Positions 1 through 8,461 of a DNA stretch of 64,000 nucleotides are shown here, in pieces. The notes beneath the pieces were generated by a model, which worked only from the letters and a program-made list of their open reading frames with translations, had not been told where the DNA came from and searched no databases. A program made the translations under genes and the position numbers. Location of the stretch: assembly GCF_037076345.1 (NCBI RefSeq), contig NZ_AP024702.1, forward strand, positions 1,364,001 through 1,428,000, given 5' to 3'. How positions within the stretch are numbered: position 1 is the first letter of the stretch; every line of letters starts with the position of its first letter. Source of the DNA: Haloferula helveola (GTDB lineage Bacteria > Verrucomicrobiota > Verrucomicrobiia > Verrucomicrobiales > Akkermansiaceae).

Positions 1-83
1 TCGAAGACTACGCGAACCGCAAGGGCTGGACCGTCGAGGAAGCCGAAAAGTGGCTCGGGCCGTGGCTCGGCTATGCCGGCTGA
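1..83 (+). CDS. metH: Methionine synthase MetH, C-terminal end (partial)
   Basis: Reading from base 3, an open frame of 26 codons ends at the TGA at 81-83. The peptide (starting EDYANRKGW and ending WLGPWLGYAG) matches the extreme C-terminus of the activation domain of cobalamin-dependent methionine synthase; the E. coli enzyme ends with a very similar EDYARRKGM...WLAPNLGY segment. MetH transfers a methyl group from methyltetrahydrofolate to homocysteine, and the activation domain binds S-adenosylmethionine. Only the tail is in the window, the rest lies to the left. The stop overlaps the 3' end of the convergent LuxR-family gene by 13 bases. Confidence 0.82.
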   Translation, partial: EDYANRKGWTVEEAEKWLGPWLGYAG

Positions 84-1150
84 CCGCCCTTCAGATCGAG
101 GAACCGGCGAACCGCCGCGATCCGGTTCTCGACGCCGAGCCGCTGGAACACCGCCTCCAGGTGTTTCTCGACCGTCCGCGGGCTGATATCGAGGATGATC
201 GCCGCCTCGGCGCTGGTCTTGCCTTCGGCGATCCATTCCATGATCTCGCGCTGGCGCCGGGTCAGGATCGCCTTCAGCGCTTCATCCCCACTCGGCAGGC
301 TTCCGGACACCGGCATGATGAGAATGATCTCACCGTTCGCCTTCGGCATCGCGTAGCACGGCATCACGCCCCCGCCGAGGTCGATCTGGATCTGCTTGAA
401 CTGCGCGGTGACCGGATCCGTCCAGGCATCCATCAGTTCCATCCGATGGGCCATGTAGGCCTCTTCGGGCATGATCCGGAACGCCTCATCGAGCGCCCAC
501 CACTTTTCAGCCTGACGCACCGCCTCGTAGCTGAGCGGCATGATCTCCTTCTCGGAGTTCAGCTGCACGATGAAGATCGCGACCGGCGCCCCTGCCGAAG
601 TGGTGAGAAGGAAATTGCGAACCGCATGCTCGACACTCTGGCTGCCGATGCGCTCGAGGACCGCGCGTGCGATGAACAGGACGGCATCGAACACCTCACG
701 GTTCTCCGAGTTGAAGATTCCGTCGCGCTTGTAAGCAATCAGCAGCGTGGTCTTGCGGCAGCAGGTCGCAAGCTTGCCGAACAGCGCCTCAAGCATCGGC
801 CTGCCTTCGTGCAGGATCTTGTTGAATTCGAGATTCGCATACTCCTCAGGATCGACAAAATCACTCGATGCCACACCCAGTTCGCCGGGGTCCTGCTGAA
901 CCACCTTGTCGAGCAGCGGGTGTTCCCCGTAGAGCCGGTTGAGGTCGTCCAGCCTCTCCCGACCGGTATCCGCAACCCGGCCCTGCCCGTAGATGTTCAG
1001 GATCTTGCCGTGGGAACAGGACTCGCTCAAGACGCAGGAGTCCGCGCCGATCAGAGGAGGAAGATCCTTCGACAGCAAAGTGGCGACCTCAGAAAAACTC
1101 CTCGCCGATTGCAGGGAGTTCGAAAGTTGGAAGTAGGCTTTACCTAGCAC
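71..1150 (-). CDS. LuxR-family response regulator with N-terminal sensor-like region
   Basis: This 359-residue protein is probably a transcription factor. Residues about 291-352 form a LuxR/FixJ-type helix-turn-helix (LTRRQREIMEWIAEGKTSAE, then ISPRTVEKHL and LGVENRIAAV). The first 200 residues look like a GAF-type sensor fold, but no ligand-binding motif is clear and there is no receiver aspartate signature. The start is GTG at 1150. The gene converges on metH and its last codons overlap it. It is read in the same direction as ftsZ, 213 bases downstream of it, across a region with its own palindrome and a hairpin. Family assignment of the DNA-binding domain is firm; the signal it senses is unknown. 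Confidence 0.88.
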   Translation of the reverse strand: MLGKAYFQLSNSLQSARSFSEVATLLSKDLPPLIGADSCVLSESCSHGKILNIYGQGRVADTGRERLDDLNRLYGEHPLLDKVVQQDPGELGVASSDFVDPEEYANLEFNKILHEGRPMLEALFGKLATCCRKTTLLIAYKRDGIFNSENREVFDAVLFIARAVLERIGSQSVEHAVRNFLLTTSAGAPVAIFIVQLNSEKEIMPLSYEAVRQAEKWWALDEAFRIMPEEAYMAHRMELMDAWTDPVTAQFKQIQIDLGGGVMPCYAMPKANGEIILIMPVSGSLPSGDEALKAILTRRQREIMEWIAEGKTSAEAAIILDISPRTVEKHLEAVFQRLGVENRIAAVRRFLDLKGGQPA

Positions 1151-1172
1151 GGATCAGCAACGGGGGAAGTTC

Positions 1173-1188
1173 TGCGTAAGACTACGCA
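1173..1188 (-). promoter_or_regulatory. Palindrome upstream of the LuxR-family gene, possible operator
   Basis: TGCGTA-AGAC-TACGCA is a perfect 6+6 palindrome with a 4-base spacer, 23-38 bases before the GTG start of the LuxR-family gene. A second small palindrome (TACGTA) lies nearby. The spacing suits an operator, perhaps for autoregulation, since LuxR-type domains bind as dimers to inverted repeats. The regulator that binds here is not shown by the sequence. Confidence 0.4.
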
Positions 1189-1310
1189 CGATCCCGGTAC
1201 GTATCAACACGCATTGTGGGAAAGCCCCAACGCTGACATGTTTCCCCCGCTCCGAGTGAGGAAGTTCCAACGATCTTCGCACCTGAGCGCTACAGTTTTC
1301 TTTGGGGGGA

Positions 1311-1352
1311 GACGGCTCCGTCGGACTTGTGCCGGCGGGGCCGTCCATTTTT
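1311..1352 (+). terminator. Rho-independent terminator-like hairpin, stronger on the plus strand
   Basis: Arms at 1311-1324 and 1332-1345 form a 14-pair stem with a 7-base loop. On the plus strand the two non-Watson-Crick positions are G-U wobbles and the stem is followed by CA and five T (1348-1352). On the minus strand the same positions become C-A mismatches and the T run is absent. It lies just beyond the ftsZ stop, so it could also slow transcripts leaving ftsZ, but its polarity points to an unannotated plus-strand RNA. Confidence 0.5.
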
Positions 1353-1363
1353 GAGACGTTGGC

Positions 1364-3037
1364 TCACTTGCGCTTCTTTCGCAGGAATGCGGGAACGTCG
1401 AGATCCTCGCCTTCGAAAACACTCGGATCCGAGCCCTCGAACCGCCCTTTGGGGCCCCCGTCGAAGCTCAGCTCTGACTGAGACTTGCCGCTCTTCGGAG
1501 CGAATTCGTCCTCGAGGTCGTCGAGACCTTCTCCGAACAGATCGTCAGGCGCCGAGGCGAAATCATCCGTTTCCTCCTTCGACTTCGCGGGCCGGTCCTT
1601 GCGCCGCTTGGGCAGCTTGCTACCGACCGGCTTGAGCGTGAAACCTGACTCGGCGAACGGCGCGTCATCATCGTCATCCGGCTCGAGCCGCGGAGGCTCT
1701 TCTTCCTCCTTCGGTTCGGACTCCGCAAAGAAGCCGTCATCCTCCAGAGACCTCGGGGTATCGGGCTCTTCATCCTCCTCAACCTCCGGCTCTTCAACCT
1801 CTTCAGCGACCGGCTCGTCCTCGTCCTCCGGCTCGTCGGGTTCCTCTTCCGGTTTTTCCGGTTCCTCGATCTCAGGTTCGGCGACCGCCTCAGGCTCCGG
1901 ATCCGGCGCCCACTCGGGCTCGGAGTCCTCCTCCATCTTGTCCTCGGGTTCCGGTTCGGGCTCCGGGTCCGGCTCGTCCTCCACCAGCGGCGACGCGAAG
2001 CCTACACTCGGCTCAAGACCGGAAGCCGACCTTTCGGCGCGCTCCATCGTCGGGCGGTCCCGCAGCCTTTCCTCCGGCAGCGAACTGACCAGTGTGATGC
2101 TCAGTTGGTCGTTCATCCCGGGATCGACCGCAGCACCGAAAAGTACATGAGCACTCGGGGGCACGTGTTTGCCAAGGCTCTCCATCAGCAACTCGATCTC
2201 GAAAAGCGTGAGGTCCTCGCCGCCGCAAAGGTGCACCAGCACCGACTGCGCGTCCTTGAGAAGGGCGCCTTGATCGAGAAGCGGACTGGCCAGGGCGTTG
2301 CGCAGTGCCTTCTGCGCCCGGTCCTTGCCCCGGGCGATGCCGGAACCGAACAGACAGCGCGAACGGGTCGTCCGCAGCGCACTCATCAGGTCGTCGAGAC
2401 CGATGTTGATCAGGCCCGGTCGCACGACCAGACGGATCACCGCCTTGATGCTCTCGGAGATCATCCGGTCGGCCGCGGCGAACGCCTCGTGAATCCCCTG
2501 CTTGGCCAAAACCAGTTCGCCCATCCGGCTGTTGTCGAAAGTCACCAACGCATTGGAGAGAACCGCCAGTTCGTTCAGCGAGGTCTCGGCCTGCTCACGG
2601 CGACGCCGACCTTCGAAGACGAACGGCATCGTCGCGAACATCACGACAAAGGCCCCTTCCTCACGGGCGATCCGCGCGACGATCGGTGCCGAGCCGGAAC
2701 CGGTGCCACCACCGAGACCGACGCAAACAAACACAATCTTCCGCCCTTTGAGCGAGGCGCGGATCTCATCCTCGGCTTCCAGCACCGCCTGATGGCCAAG
2801 CTCCGGGTCGCCCCCGGTTCCGAGCCCCTTCGTCAGGTTGCGTCCAAGCTGGATCCGCTCTCCGGCCACCGAGCCGGAAAGCGTGCGGATGTCGGTGTTG
2901 AGGGCGAGCAGTTCGGCGCCGTCGAGACCGTCGAGCGCGACGCGGTCGAGCATGTTGGCACCAGCCCCTCCGAGGCCGACGATTTTGACGGATGACGTCG
3001 GGATGACGTTCTGCGGGTCGCGTGGGAATTCGATCAT
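1364..3037 (-). CDS. ftsZ: Cell division GTPase FtsZ with long acidic linker
   Basis: FtsZ polymerises at midcell and scaffolds the division machinery. The protein (557 residues from ATG 3037) has a tubulin-type GTPase fold: GLGGAGAN at about 21-28 and the signature GGGTGSGSAP at about 107-116, where most FtsZ proteins have GGGTGTG. From about residue 325 it changes into a linker of about 200 residues very rich in Glu, Asp and Pro. It ends with the tail LDVPAFLRKKRK, which matches the conserved C-terminal peptide that contacts FtsA and other partners. A TTG at 3070 would overlap ftsA by 19 bases; the ATG at 3037, 14 bases after the ftsA stop, is preferred. Last gene of the left dcw block. Confidence 0.95.
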   Translation of the reverse strand: MIEFPRDPQNVIPTSSVKIVGLGGAGANMLDRVALDGLDGAELLALNTDIRTLSGSVAGERIQLGRNLTKGLGTGGDPELGHQAVLEAEDEIRASLKGRKIVFVCVGLGGGTGSGSAPIVARIAREEGAFVVMFATMPFVFEGRRRREQAETSLNELAVLSNALVTFDNSRMGELVLAKQGIHEAFAAADRMISESIKAVIRLVVRPGLINIGLDDLMSALRTTRSRCLFGSGIARGKDRAQKALRNALASPLLDQGALLKDAQSVLVHLCGGEDLTLFEIELLMESLGKHVPPSAHVLFGAAVDPGMNDQLSITLVSSLPEERLRDRPTMERAERSASGLEPSVGFASPLVEDEPDPEPEPEPEDKMEEDSEPEWAPDPEPEAVAEPEIEEPEKPEEEPDEPEDEDEPVAEEVEEPEVEEDEEPDTPRSLEDDGFFAESEPKEEEEPPRLEPDDDDDAPFAESGFTLKPVGSKLPKRRKDRPAKSKEETDDFASAPDDLFGEGLDDLEDEFAPKSGKSQSELSFDGGPKGRFEGSDPSVFEGEDLDVPAFLRKKRK

Positions 3038-3051
3038 GGCAAGGGTGTGGG

Positions 3052-4251
3052 TCAGCGGGCGAAAGGCCAAATCTTACGCAGGAAGCCGCGCTTCGGCGAC
3101 CTCTCGCTTTCGACAATCTGGGCGTATCGGATGAGTCCGAGGGCGGTGGTGAACTGGGGGTCCTTGAAACTGGCTTGCACGCCGCTCAGTTCGGGCGGCT
3201 CGGGACGGTAGATATCCCGGCGGAAAATATCGTGCGCGAGCTCGCCAAAGCCGCGCATCAGGCTGGTGCCACCGGCGAGGAACACGCCGGTGCCGATCTT
3301 GTCGACCGATCCGTCGGGCAGGCGCTTGAGCAGCAGCCCGAGGGTCTCCTCAAGGCGCTGGCGGATGATATCGTTGAGCAACTGGCGCTTCACCTCGGCC
3401 TCGGCGAAGCCTTTCTCGTCGCCCACCTTGACCACCCCGACCGAACGGGCGGCGTCGCCGGAGGCATCGCCCTCGCGGACCTTGAGGAGCTCCGCCTTCG
3501 AGAAGGGCAGGCCGGTGACGAGGTGGATATCGTTGGTGATGTGATCGCCACCGACCGGAATGCATCCGCTGGCCTCGATCATGCCATCGACGTACAGCGC
3601 GTAGTCAGTCGTGCCGCCGCCGATATCGATCACCAGCGCTCCCCGGTCACGGGCCTCACGATTGAGAGCCACCTGCGCGGTCGCGATCGGCGAGAACACG
3701 AGGTCGTCGACATCCAGCGGCATCTCCCGCACACACTTGATCTGATTTTCGATCCGCGAACGGATGCCATGCACCACATGGTAATCCGCTTCCACGGTGC
3801 GGCCGGTGAGACCCACCGGGCTGCTCGCCTGATGAAAGCCATCGACCCCGAACCGGCGCGGCACATGGTGAAGATAGACGTGATCCGGGGGAATGGTGAC
3901 CGCACGCGCGATCTCCTTCGCTTCGCGAACATGGTCGGCGTCGATCGTGTCCTCGCTGTCCGGCAGGCGGAAACTTCCCTGGTGGTTTACTCCTTGGATG
4001 TGTGAACCGGTGACTGCCAGGAAGACGCTGCCGATCTCGACGTCGCTCGCGTCCTCCGCCTTCACCAGCGCGTCCTTCACGCAGGCGCGGACCTGGGGAA
4101 AATCATAGATCTCGCCCTTCCGCACGCCGACCGACTTCGACTGCCCGACTCCGAGAATCTTGACCGAGCCGTCCGACTTCACCTCACCGACCACCATGCA
4201 GATCTTGCTGGTGCCGATTTCGAGTCCGACGTGGATCTTGGTTCGTGCCAT
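3052..4251 (-). CDS. ftsA: Cell division protein FtsA
   Basis: This actin-like ATPase tethers FtsZ filaments to the membrane. The 399-residue length is usual. The N-terminus LEIGTSKICMVVGEV is the first phosphate-binding loop and ALVIDIGGGTTDY near residue 206 is the second. The C-terminus ends in a short basic and aromatic segment (LRKIWPFAR), consistent with the membrane-targeting amphipathic helix of the family. The start is ATG at 4251, 7 bases after the ftsQ stop. The ftsQ-ftsA-ftsZ order is the conventional one. Confidence 0.96.
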   Translation of the reverse strand: MARTKIHVGLEIGTSKICMVVGEVKSDGSVKILGVGQSKSVGVRKGEIYDFPQVRACVKDALVKAEDASDVEIGSVFLAVTGSHIQGVNHQGSFRLPDSEDTIDADHVREAKEIARAVTIPPDHVYLHHVPRRFGVDGFHQASSPVGLTGRTVEADYHVVHGIRSRIENQIKCVREMPLDVDDLVFSPIATAQVALNREARDRGALVIDIGGGTTDYALYVDGMIEASGCIPVGGDHITNDIHLVTGLPFSKAELLKVREGDASGDAARSVGVVKVGDEKGFAEAEVKRQLLNDIIRQRLEETLGLLLKRLPDGSVDKIGTGVFLAGGTSLMRGFGELAHDIFRRDIYRPEPPELSGVQASFKDPQFTTALGLIRYAQIVESERSPKRGFLRKIWPFAR

Positions 4252-4258
4252 GGAGGGG

Positions 4259-5233
4259 TCAGCGTTCGAGGAGTTGGCGAAGGTCGGCTTGTCCGGCGGA
4301 CTCGGGCTCGGGTTGCAATTGCGCTTCCTCTACCGGGATTGCCCGAGGAGGCGCGACTTCGTGGAAAGTCACCGGCTGGTTGCGCCGCCCGACCAAGACG
4401 ATCGTCGCGATCCGGTCCCCTTTTTCCCGCGCATGTTCCATCGCGGCAAGCAAATCACCCATCTGCCGTTCGAGGTCACCGTGACCGAAGGTCGCTTCGA
4501 TGCCGTCCCGGGTCGTCAGCACACAGCCCCAATCCTTGTGCAACCGGATCGAGTCGATCCAGCCGGAGGCCTCGGGTAGCATCTCCTCGGCAACGCGGTA
4601 AAGGCGAAGCAGCCGGTCGAAGTCGGTATTCACCAGCTTCTCCCCCGGAACAAGGGCCTCGCCGCCATTCCTCAACTCCATCACCGGAAGATCCAAGGCA
4701 CTGTCGAAATCCCCTTCGGGGCACGGGAACAGCCTGCCCGCCCGATCGATCATCAGCCCCCGGTCCCGCCCCCTCGGAGGCACACCGAGCTGCTCGCAAG
4801 CGATCCACAGGAACGGCTCGCGCGCCTTCACCCGGATCACCAGATCTCCCGGAAACTCGCGGGTGACACTCGCGTTGGAGATCTCGGGCAAGGCGACCAG
4901 ACTGGCACGGATCTTGTCGGGGTCGCAATCGAAGAGGCTGCCGGACAGGTCGATGCCGGTGACTTCCAGCAGGCGGATCTCATCGATCGCGGGATTGTCG
5001 TTGAGCACCAGATGCTGGATCCGGAACTCGTCATTCTTCAGAAGGCCCTTCTGCACCCCGAGCCAGATCCCCCATCCGGCCGCGACAATGAGCGCCGCGA
5101 GCAGCGTGTAGCGGATCAGCGAGAAAACCGCGCGGCGGAAGTCGTGCCAGAAAATCCGCGGCGACATCACGCTCGCACGCAGCACCTTCACCTGGCGGCG
5201 CTGGCGGACTCGTGATGTGCGGCGTTTGAACAT
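4259..5233 (-). CDS. ftsQ: Cell division protein FtsQ
   Basis: FtsQ is a bitopic membrane protein linking the FtsZ ring to periplasmic division factors. The 324-residue protein has a basic cytoplasmic N-terminus, one transmembrane helix at about 37-62 and a POTRA-type region at about 68-140 (from FRIQHLVLND to VIRVKAREP), followed by the FtsQ beta domain. Identity rests on this architecture and on its place between ddl and ftsA; FtsQ sequences diverge widely. The start ATG 5233 lies 3 bases after the ddl stop. Confidence 0.9.
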   Translation of the reverse strand: MFKRRTSRVRQRRQVKVLRASVMSPRIFWHDFRRAVFSLIRYTLLAALIVAAGWGIWLGVQKGLLKNDEFRIQHLVLNDNPAIDEIRLLEVTGIDLSGSLFDCDPDKIRASLVALPEISNASVTREFPGDLVIRVKAREPFLWIACEQLGVPPRGRDRGLMIDRAGRLFPCPEGDFDSALDLPVMELRNGGEALVPGEKLVNTDFDRLLRLYRVAEEMLPEASGWIDSIRLHKDWGCVLTTRDGIEATFGHGDLERQMGDLLAAMEHAREKGDRIATIVLVGRRNQPVTFHEVAPPRAIPVEEAQLQPEPESAGQADLRQLLER

Positions 5234-5236
5234 GGC

Positions 5237-6160
5237 TTATCGGGCTCCGAGGTTCAGTGAGATTTCGGCGATACGGATGCAGAGATCGGCAAAGGGAATC
5301 CCGTGGGCGGCGGCCGACTTCGGAAGCAGGCTGGTTTCGGTCATACCCGGAATCGTGTTGGCCTCGAGCACGAAGGGATTGCCGTCCGCGTCGAGCAGCA
5401 CGTCGACCCGCGAATAAACCTCGATGCCGAGCGAGCGATGGCCGGCAAGCGCCGCATCCAGCACCCGCTGCGTGGTCTCGGGATCAAGGTCGGCCGGGCA
5501 GTAGTAGTCGCTTCCCGCCCCACCGCCGAGCCACGGATACTTGTTCTTCATGTCGTAGAAGCCGTCGCGCGGGGCGATGTGGACGATCGGCATCGCCACA
5601 TCATCCAGCACCCCGACGGTCAGCTCCTTCCCTTCCACGAACTGCTCGACCAGAATCTCGTCTCCATACTTGGCGGCTTCCTCCATCGCCGGCATGGCCG
5701 CGGAGGCCTCTCTGACGATGCTGACCCCGACACTCGATCCCTCGCGCGGCGGCTTGACCACGAACGGCGCCTCGAACGAGGGCAGGCGAGGCCCGCCGGA
5801 CACGTCAACGATCTCGGAGGCAGGTGTCGGAACACCTGCGGCGACAAACCGCGCTTTGGCGAGATTCTTGTCAAAAGCAACCCGGCTGCTCGCCGCTCCG
5901 GCTCCGGTGTACGGGACTCCCCGTTTTTCGAGAATGTCCTGCAACTGTCCGTCCTCGCCGAAGGTCCCGTGGATCACGTTGAAGGCGAGCCCGGTAGCGT
6001 CCGGCAAGACGAAGTCCGGACCATGCACATCGACCGGCACCGCATCGAGACCGGCCCCCTGCAACGCGGCAACGACCGCCTTGCCCGACGCCAGCGAAAC
6101 CTCGCGCTCGGAGCCCGGTCCGCCCATCAGCACGGCGATTTTCAGTGATTCCGGCAACAT
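5237..6160 (-). CDS. ddl: D-alanine--D-alanine ligase
   Basis: This ATP-grasp enzyme joins two D-alanines for the peptidoglycan stem peptide. The 307 residues are the usual length. Visible family motifs are VLMGGPGSEREVSL near the N-terminus, HGTFGEDGQLQ, KPPREGSSVGV, EQFVEGKELTVGV, the SRVDVLLD segment and the metal-binding EANTIPGMTETS near the C-terminus. The start ATG 6160 follows the murC-murB stop by 3 bases, consistent with one dcw transcript. Confidence 0.96.
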   Translation of the reverse strand: MLPESLKIAVLMGGPGSEREVSLASGKAVVAALQGAGLDAVPVDVHGPDFVLPDATGLAFNVIHGTFGEDGQLQDILEKRGVPYTGAGAASSRVAFDKNLAKARFVAAGVPTPASEIVDVSGGPRLPSFEAPFVVKPPREGSSVGVSIVREASAAMPAMEEAAKYGDEILVEQFVEGKELTVGVLDDVAMPIVHIAPRDGFYDMKNKYPWLGGGAGSDYYCPADLDPETTQRVLDAALAGHRSLGIEVYSRVDVLLDADGNPFVLEANTIPGMTETSLLPKSAAAHGIPFADLCIRIAEISLNLGAR

Positions 6161-6163
6161 GGT

Positions 6164-8461
6164 CTAAAAGGTGGGTTCGTCTTCACCGATGATCTTCACC
6201 TCGGTCTCAAGTTCGATGTTCCGTTTCATACGCGCCTGCCCGCGGATCCGTTCGATCAGTCCGAGCACGTCGCCCGCCTTCGCACCGCCGCGGTTGACGA
6301 TGAAGTTGCCGTGCTCGGCGGACACCTCGGCCGGACCTTCGCCCGTGCCTTTCATGCCCAGCTCGTCGACGAGCATACCGGCCGGCACAGCCTCCGGGTT
6401 CTTGAAAATGCAGCCGGCGCTGGCAGCGACCGGCTGGGTGGCACGACGCTTGGCGCGGGAATCGTCCCAGCGCTGGCGGATATTCTCGGCCGTGTCGGGT
6501 TCGCCGGAGAAGACCGCCTTCAGGGCGAAATTCCGTCGGAGTTCGGGCACGTTGCGGTAGAACGACTCAACCTCATCGCGACTCCGGGTGACGATCTCCC
6601 CATCCTCGCCGAGCAGCGTCACGCTGACGACCTGGTCGAAGGTCTCGACGCCCATCGCCCCCGCATTCATGCGCAGGGCGCCACCCACGTTTCCGGGAAT
6701 GCCTTCCATCCACTCGAAGCCACCGATGCCGGCCGCTTCGGCCACACTCGCCACCTTTTTCAGGCGCACTCCCGCACCGGCGACGACGTGACCCTCCTCA
6801 TCCACATGGCAGTCGTTGAATTCGCCGCCCTTCGGATGGATCACCGCACCGCGGATGCCGCCGTCGCGCACGAGCAGATTCGAGCCCCGGCCAACCACAC
6901 GCACCGCGATGCCGCGCTCGCGGCAATACGCGACCGCCTCGGCGAAGGCCTCGAAAGTGTGCGGCTCGATCCAGAACTGTGCCGGGCCGCCGACCAGCAT
7001 GGTCGTATGACGGCGCATCGGTTCGTAGAGGCGCACCGTCATCGCTCCGTCGGTCACCAACTGCAGCATCTCCTCGACGACCTTCTGGTCGCGCGCGATC
7101 CGCGTACCCGCTTCGTGCACATTGCCGGCGCCGAGCGTGATCAGCAGGTCGCCCGGGTCTAGGGCGTTGCCGACGCGGTGGTGCGCGGCGGCAAGGTTGG
7201 GCACCGACACCGCCGTGCCGCCGTGGCGGTTCACCGCATCGACAACCGTCTGGCCGCTGACGCCGGGAATCGGCCGCTCGCTGGCGGGATAGACATCGCA
7301 CACGAAGACCTCATCCGCCTTCGCCAGCACCTCGCCGAAATCTTCGGCAAGTGCCTGAGTCCGGGTGAACCGGTGAGGCTGGAAAAGAACTACCACGCGC
7401 TCCGGCTTCAACTGTCGCGCCGTCTGCAGTGTCGCCGCGATCTCGGTCGGATGATGGCCGTAGTCGTCGACAATGCGCAGCCGCTTCGACAGATACTTCG
7501 TCTCGAACCTCCGCTTGGCGCCCGCGAAGCTGTTGAGAGCCCTAGAAACGAGCAGGAAATCCGCGCCAAGCCGGTCGCAGGTGGCAATCGCCGCCAACGC
7601 ATTGAGCACGTTGTGCCGCCCGGGAATGGCCAGTTCGACCTCGCCGAGCTTCTCTCCCTTCCGGAAAACCGAGAACGCGGTCGCGCCACGCAACTCACGG
7701 ATTTCCCCGGCGACGTAGTCGGCATCCGACCAGCCGTAGCTGATGGCTTCCGGATGACCGCCGCAAACGTCCTTCGCGCCCTCGTCCTCGGCGCAAAATA
7801 CGATGGGTCCCGTAGTTTGCGCGATCAGGGTCCGGAACACCTCCTTGATCTCGTCAATGTCGCGGTAATGATCGAGGTGCTCCGCTTCGATATTGAGCAC
7901 GATCGCGCAGGCGGGATGGTAAAGCGCCAGCGTGCCGTCGCTCTCGTCGCCCTCGGCGACCATCCACTCTCCATGCTCCGACCACCGGGCGTTCTGTCCG
8001 AGCACCGGGATCTCGGCACCGACGTAATGGCTCGGATTCAGCCCGGCCTCCCGCAGTCCGTGCGCGACCATCGCCGAGGTCGTCGTCTTGCCATGGGTTC
8101 CTGAAACGATGATCCCCTTCCGTGTGTGGAGGATCGCCGCGAGGCACTCGGCGCGGCGCATCATCCGGATCCCGTTGGCGCGGGCCGCGGCGAGAGCCGG
8201 ATTCTCGGGCCGGATGGCGGAGGAATACACGACGACATCGGCGCCATCCACCGCATCGGCGGTGTGCGGCGATGAGAATCTCAGGCCAAGTCCCTGCATC
8301 CGCTCGGTCTCGGCGCTGGTCACCTTGTCCGAACCACTGACCCGGTGGCCCATGCCCATCAGCAGCAGGGCAAGCCCGCTCATGCCCGATCCGGCGACAC
8401 CCACGAGGTGGATGCGCAAAGGTCGGGAAAGGTCGGTCAGCCGTTGGGAAAGTTCGTTCAT
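6164..8461 (-). CDS. murC/murB: MurC-MurB fusion: UDP-MurNAc--L-Ala ligase and UDP-EnolpyruvylGlcNAc reductase
   Basis: One 765-residue chain carries two consecutive cytoplasmic steps of peptidoglycan precursor synthesis. Residues about 15-450 are MurC: Rossmann motif HLVGVAGSGMSGLA, ATP loop GTHGKTTTSAMVA, and the ligase C-terminal domain with VLFQPHRFTRT. Residues about 460-765 are MurB, an FAD enzyme: VVGRGSNLLVRDGG, WMEGIPGNVGGALRMNAGA and the late ASAGCIFKNP. MurB thus follows MurC in the chain although it acts first in the pathway. The start ATG 8461 overlaps the murG stop in an ATGA, which favours it over an upstream GTG at 8488. Confidence 0.96.
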   Translation of the reverse strand: MNELSQRLTDLSRPLRIHLVGVAGSGMSGLALLLMGMGHRVSGSDKVTSAETERMQGLGLRFSSPHTADAVDGADVVVYSSAIRPENPALAAARANGIRMMRRAECLAAILHTRKGIIVSGTHGKTTTSAMVAHGLREAGLNPSHYVGAEIPVLGQNARWSEHGEWMVAEGDESDGTLALYHPACAIVLNIEAEHLDHYRDIDEIKEVFRTLIAQTTGPIVFCAEDEGAKDVCGGHPEAISYGWSDADYVAGEIRELRGATAFSVFRKGEKLGEVELAIPGRHNVLNALAAIATCDRLGADFLLVSRALNSFAGAKRRFETKYLSKRLRIVDDYGHHPTEIAATLQTARQLKPERVVVLFQPHRFTRTQALAEDFGEVLAKADEVFVCDVYPASERPIPGVSGQTVVDAVNRHGGTAVSVPNLAAAHHRVGNALDPGDLLITLGAGNVHEAGTRIARDQKVVEEMLQLVTDGAMTVRLYEPMRRHTTMLVGGPAQFWIEPHTFEAFAEAVAYCRERGIAVRVVGRGSNLLVRDGGIRGAVIHPKGGEFNDCHVDEEGHVVAGAGVRLKKVASVAEAAGIGGFEWMEGIPGNVGGALRMNAGAMGVETFDQVVSVTLLGEDGEIVTRSRDEVESFYRNVPELRRNFALKAVFSGEPDTAENIRQRWDDSRAKRRATQPVAASAGCIFKNPEAVPAGMLVDELGMKGTGEGPAEVSAEHGNFIVNRGGAKAGDVLGLIERIRGQARMKRNIELETEVKIIGEDEPTF

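Noticed and set aside
1154-1348. 64-residue minus-strand frame between the LuxR-family gene and ftsZ
   Set aside because: No conserved features, low-complexity start, and it overlaps the hairpin; a gene is not supported.
1485-2150. Ser/Gly-repeat frame on the plus strand
   Set aside because: It is the antisense of the acidic Glu/Pro/Asp linker of FtsZ; the repetition reflects that linker.
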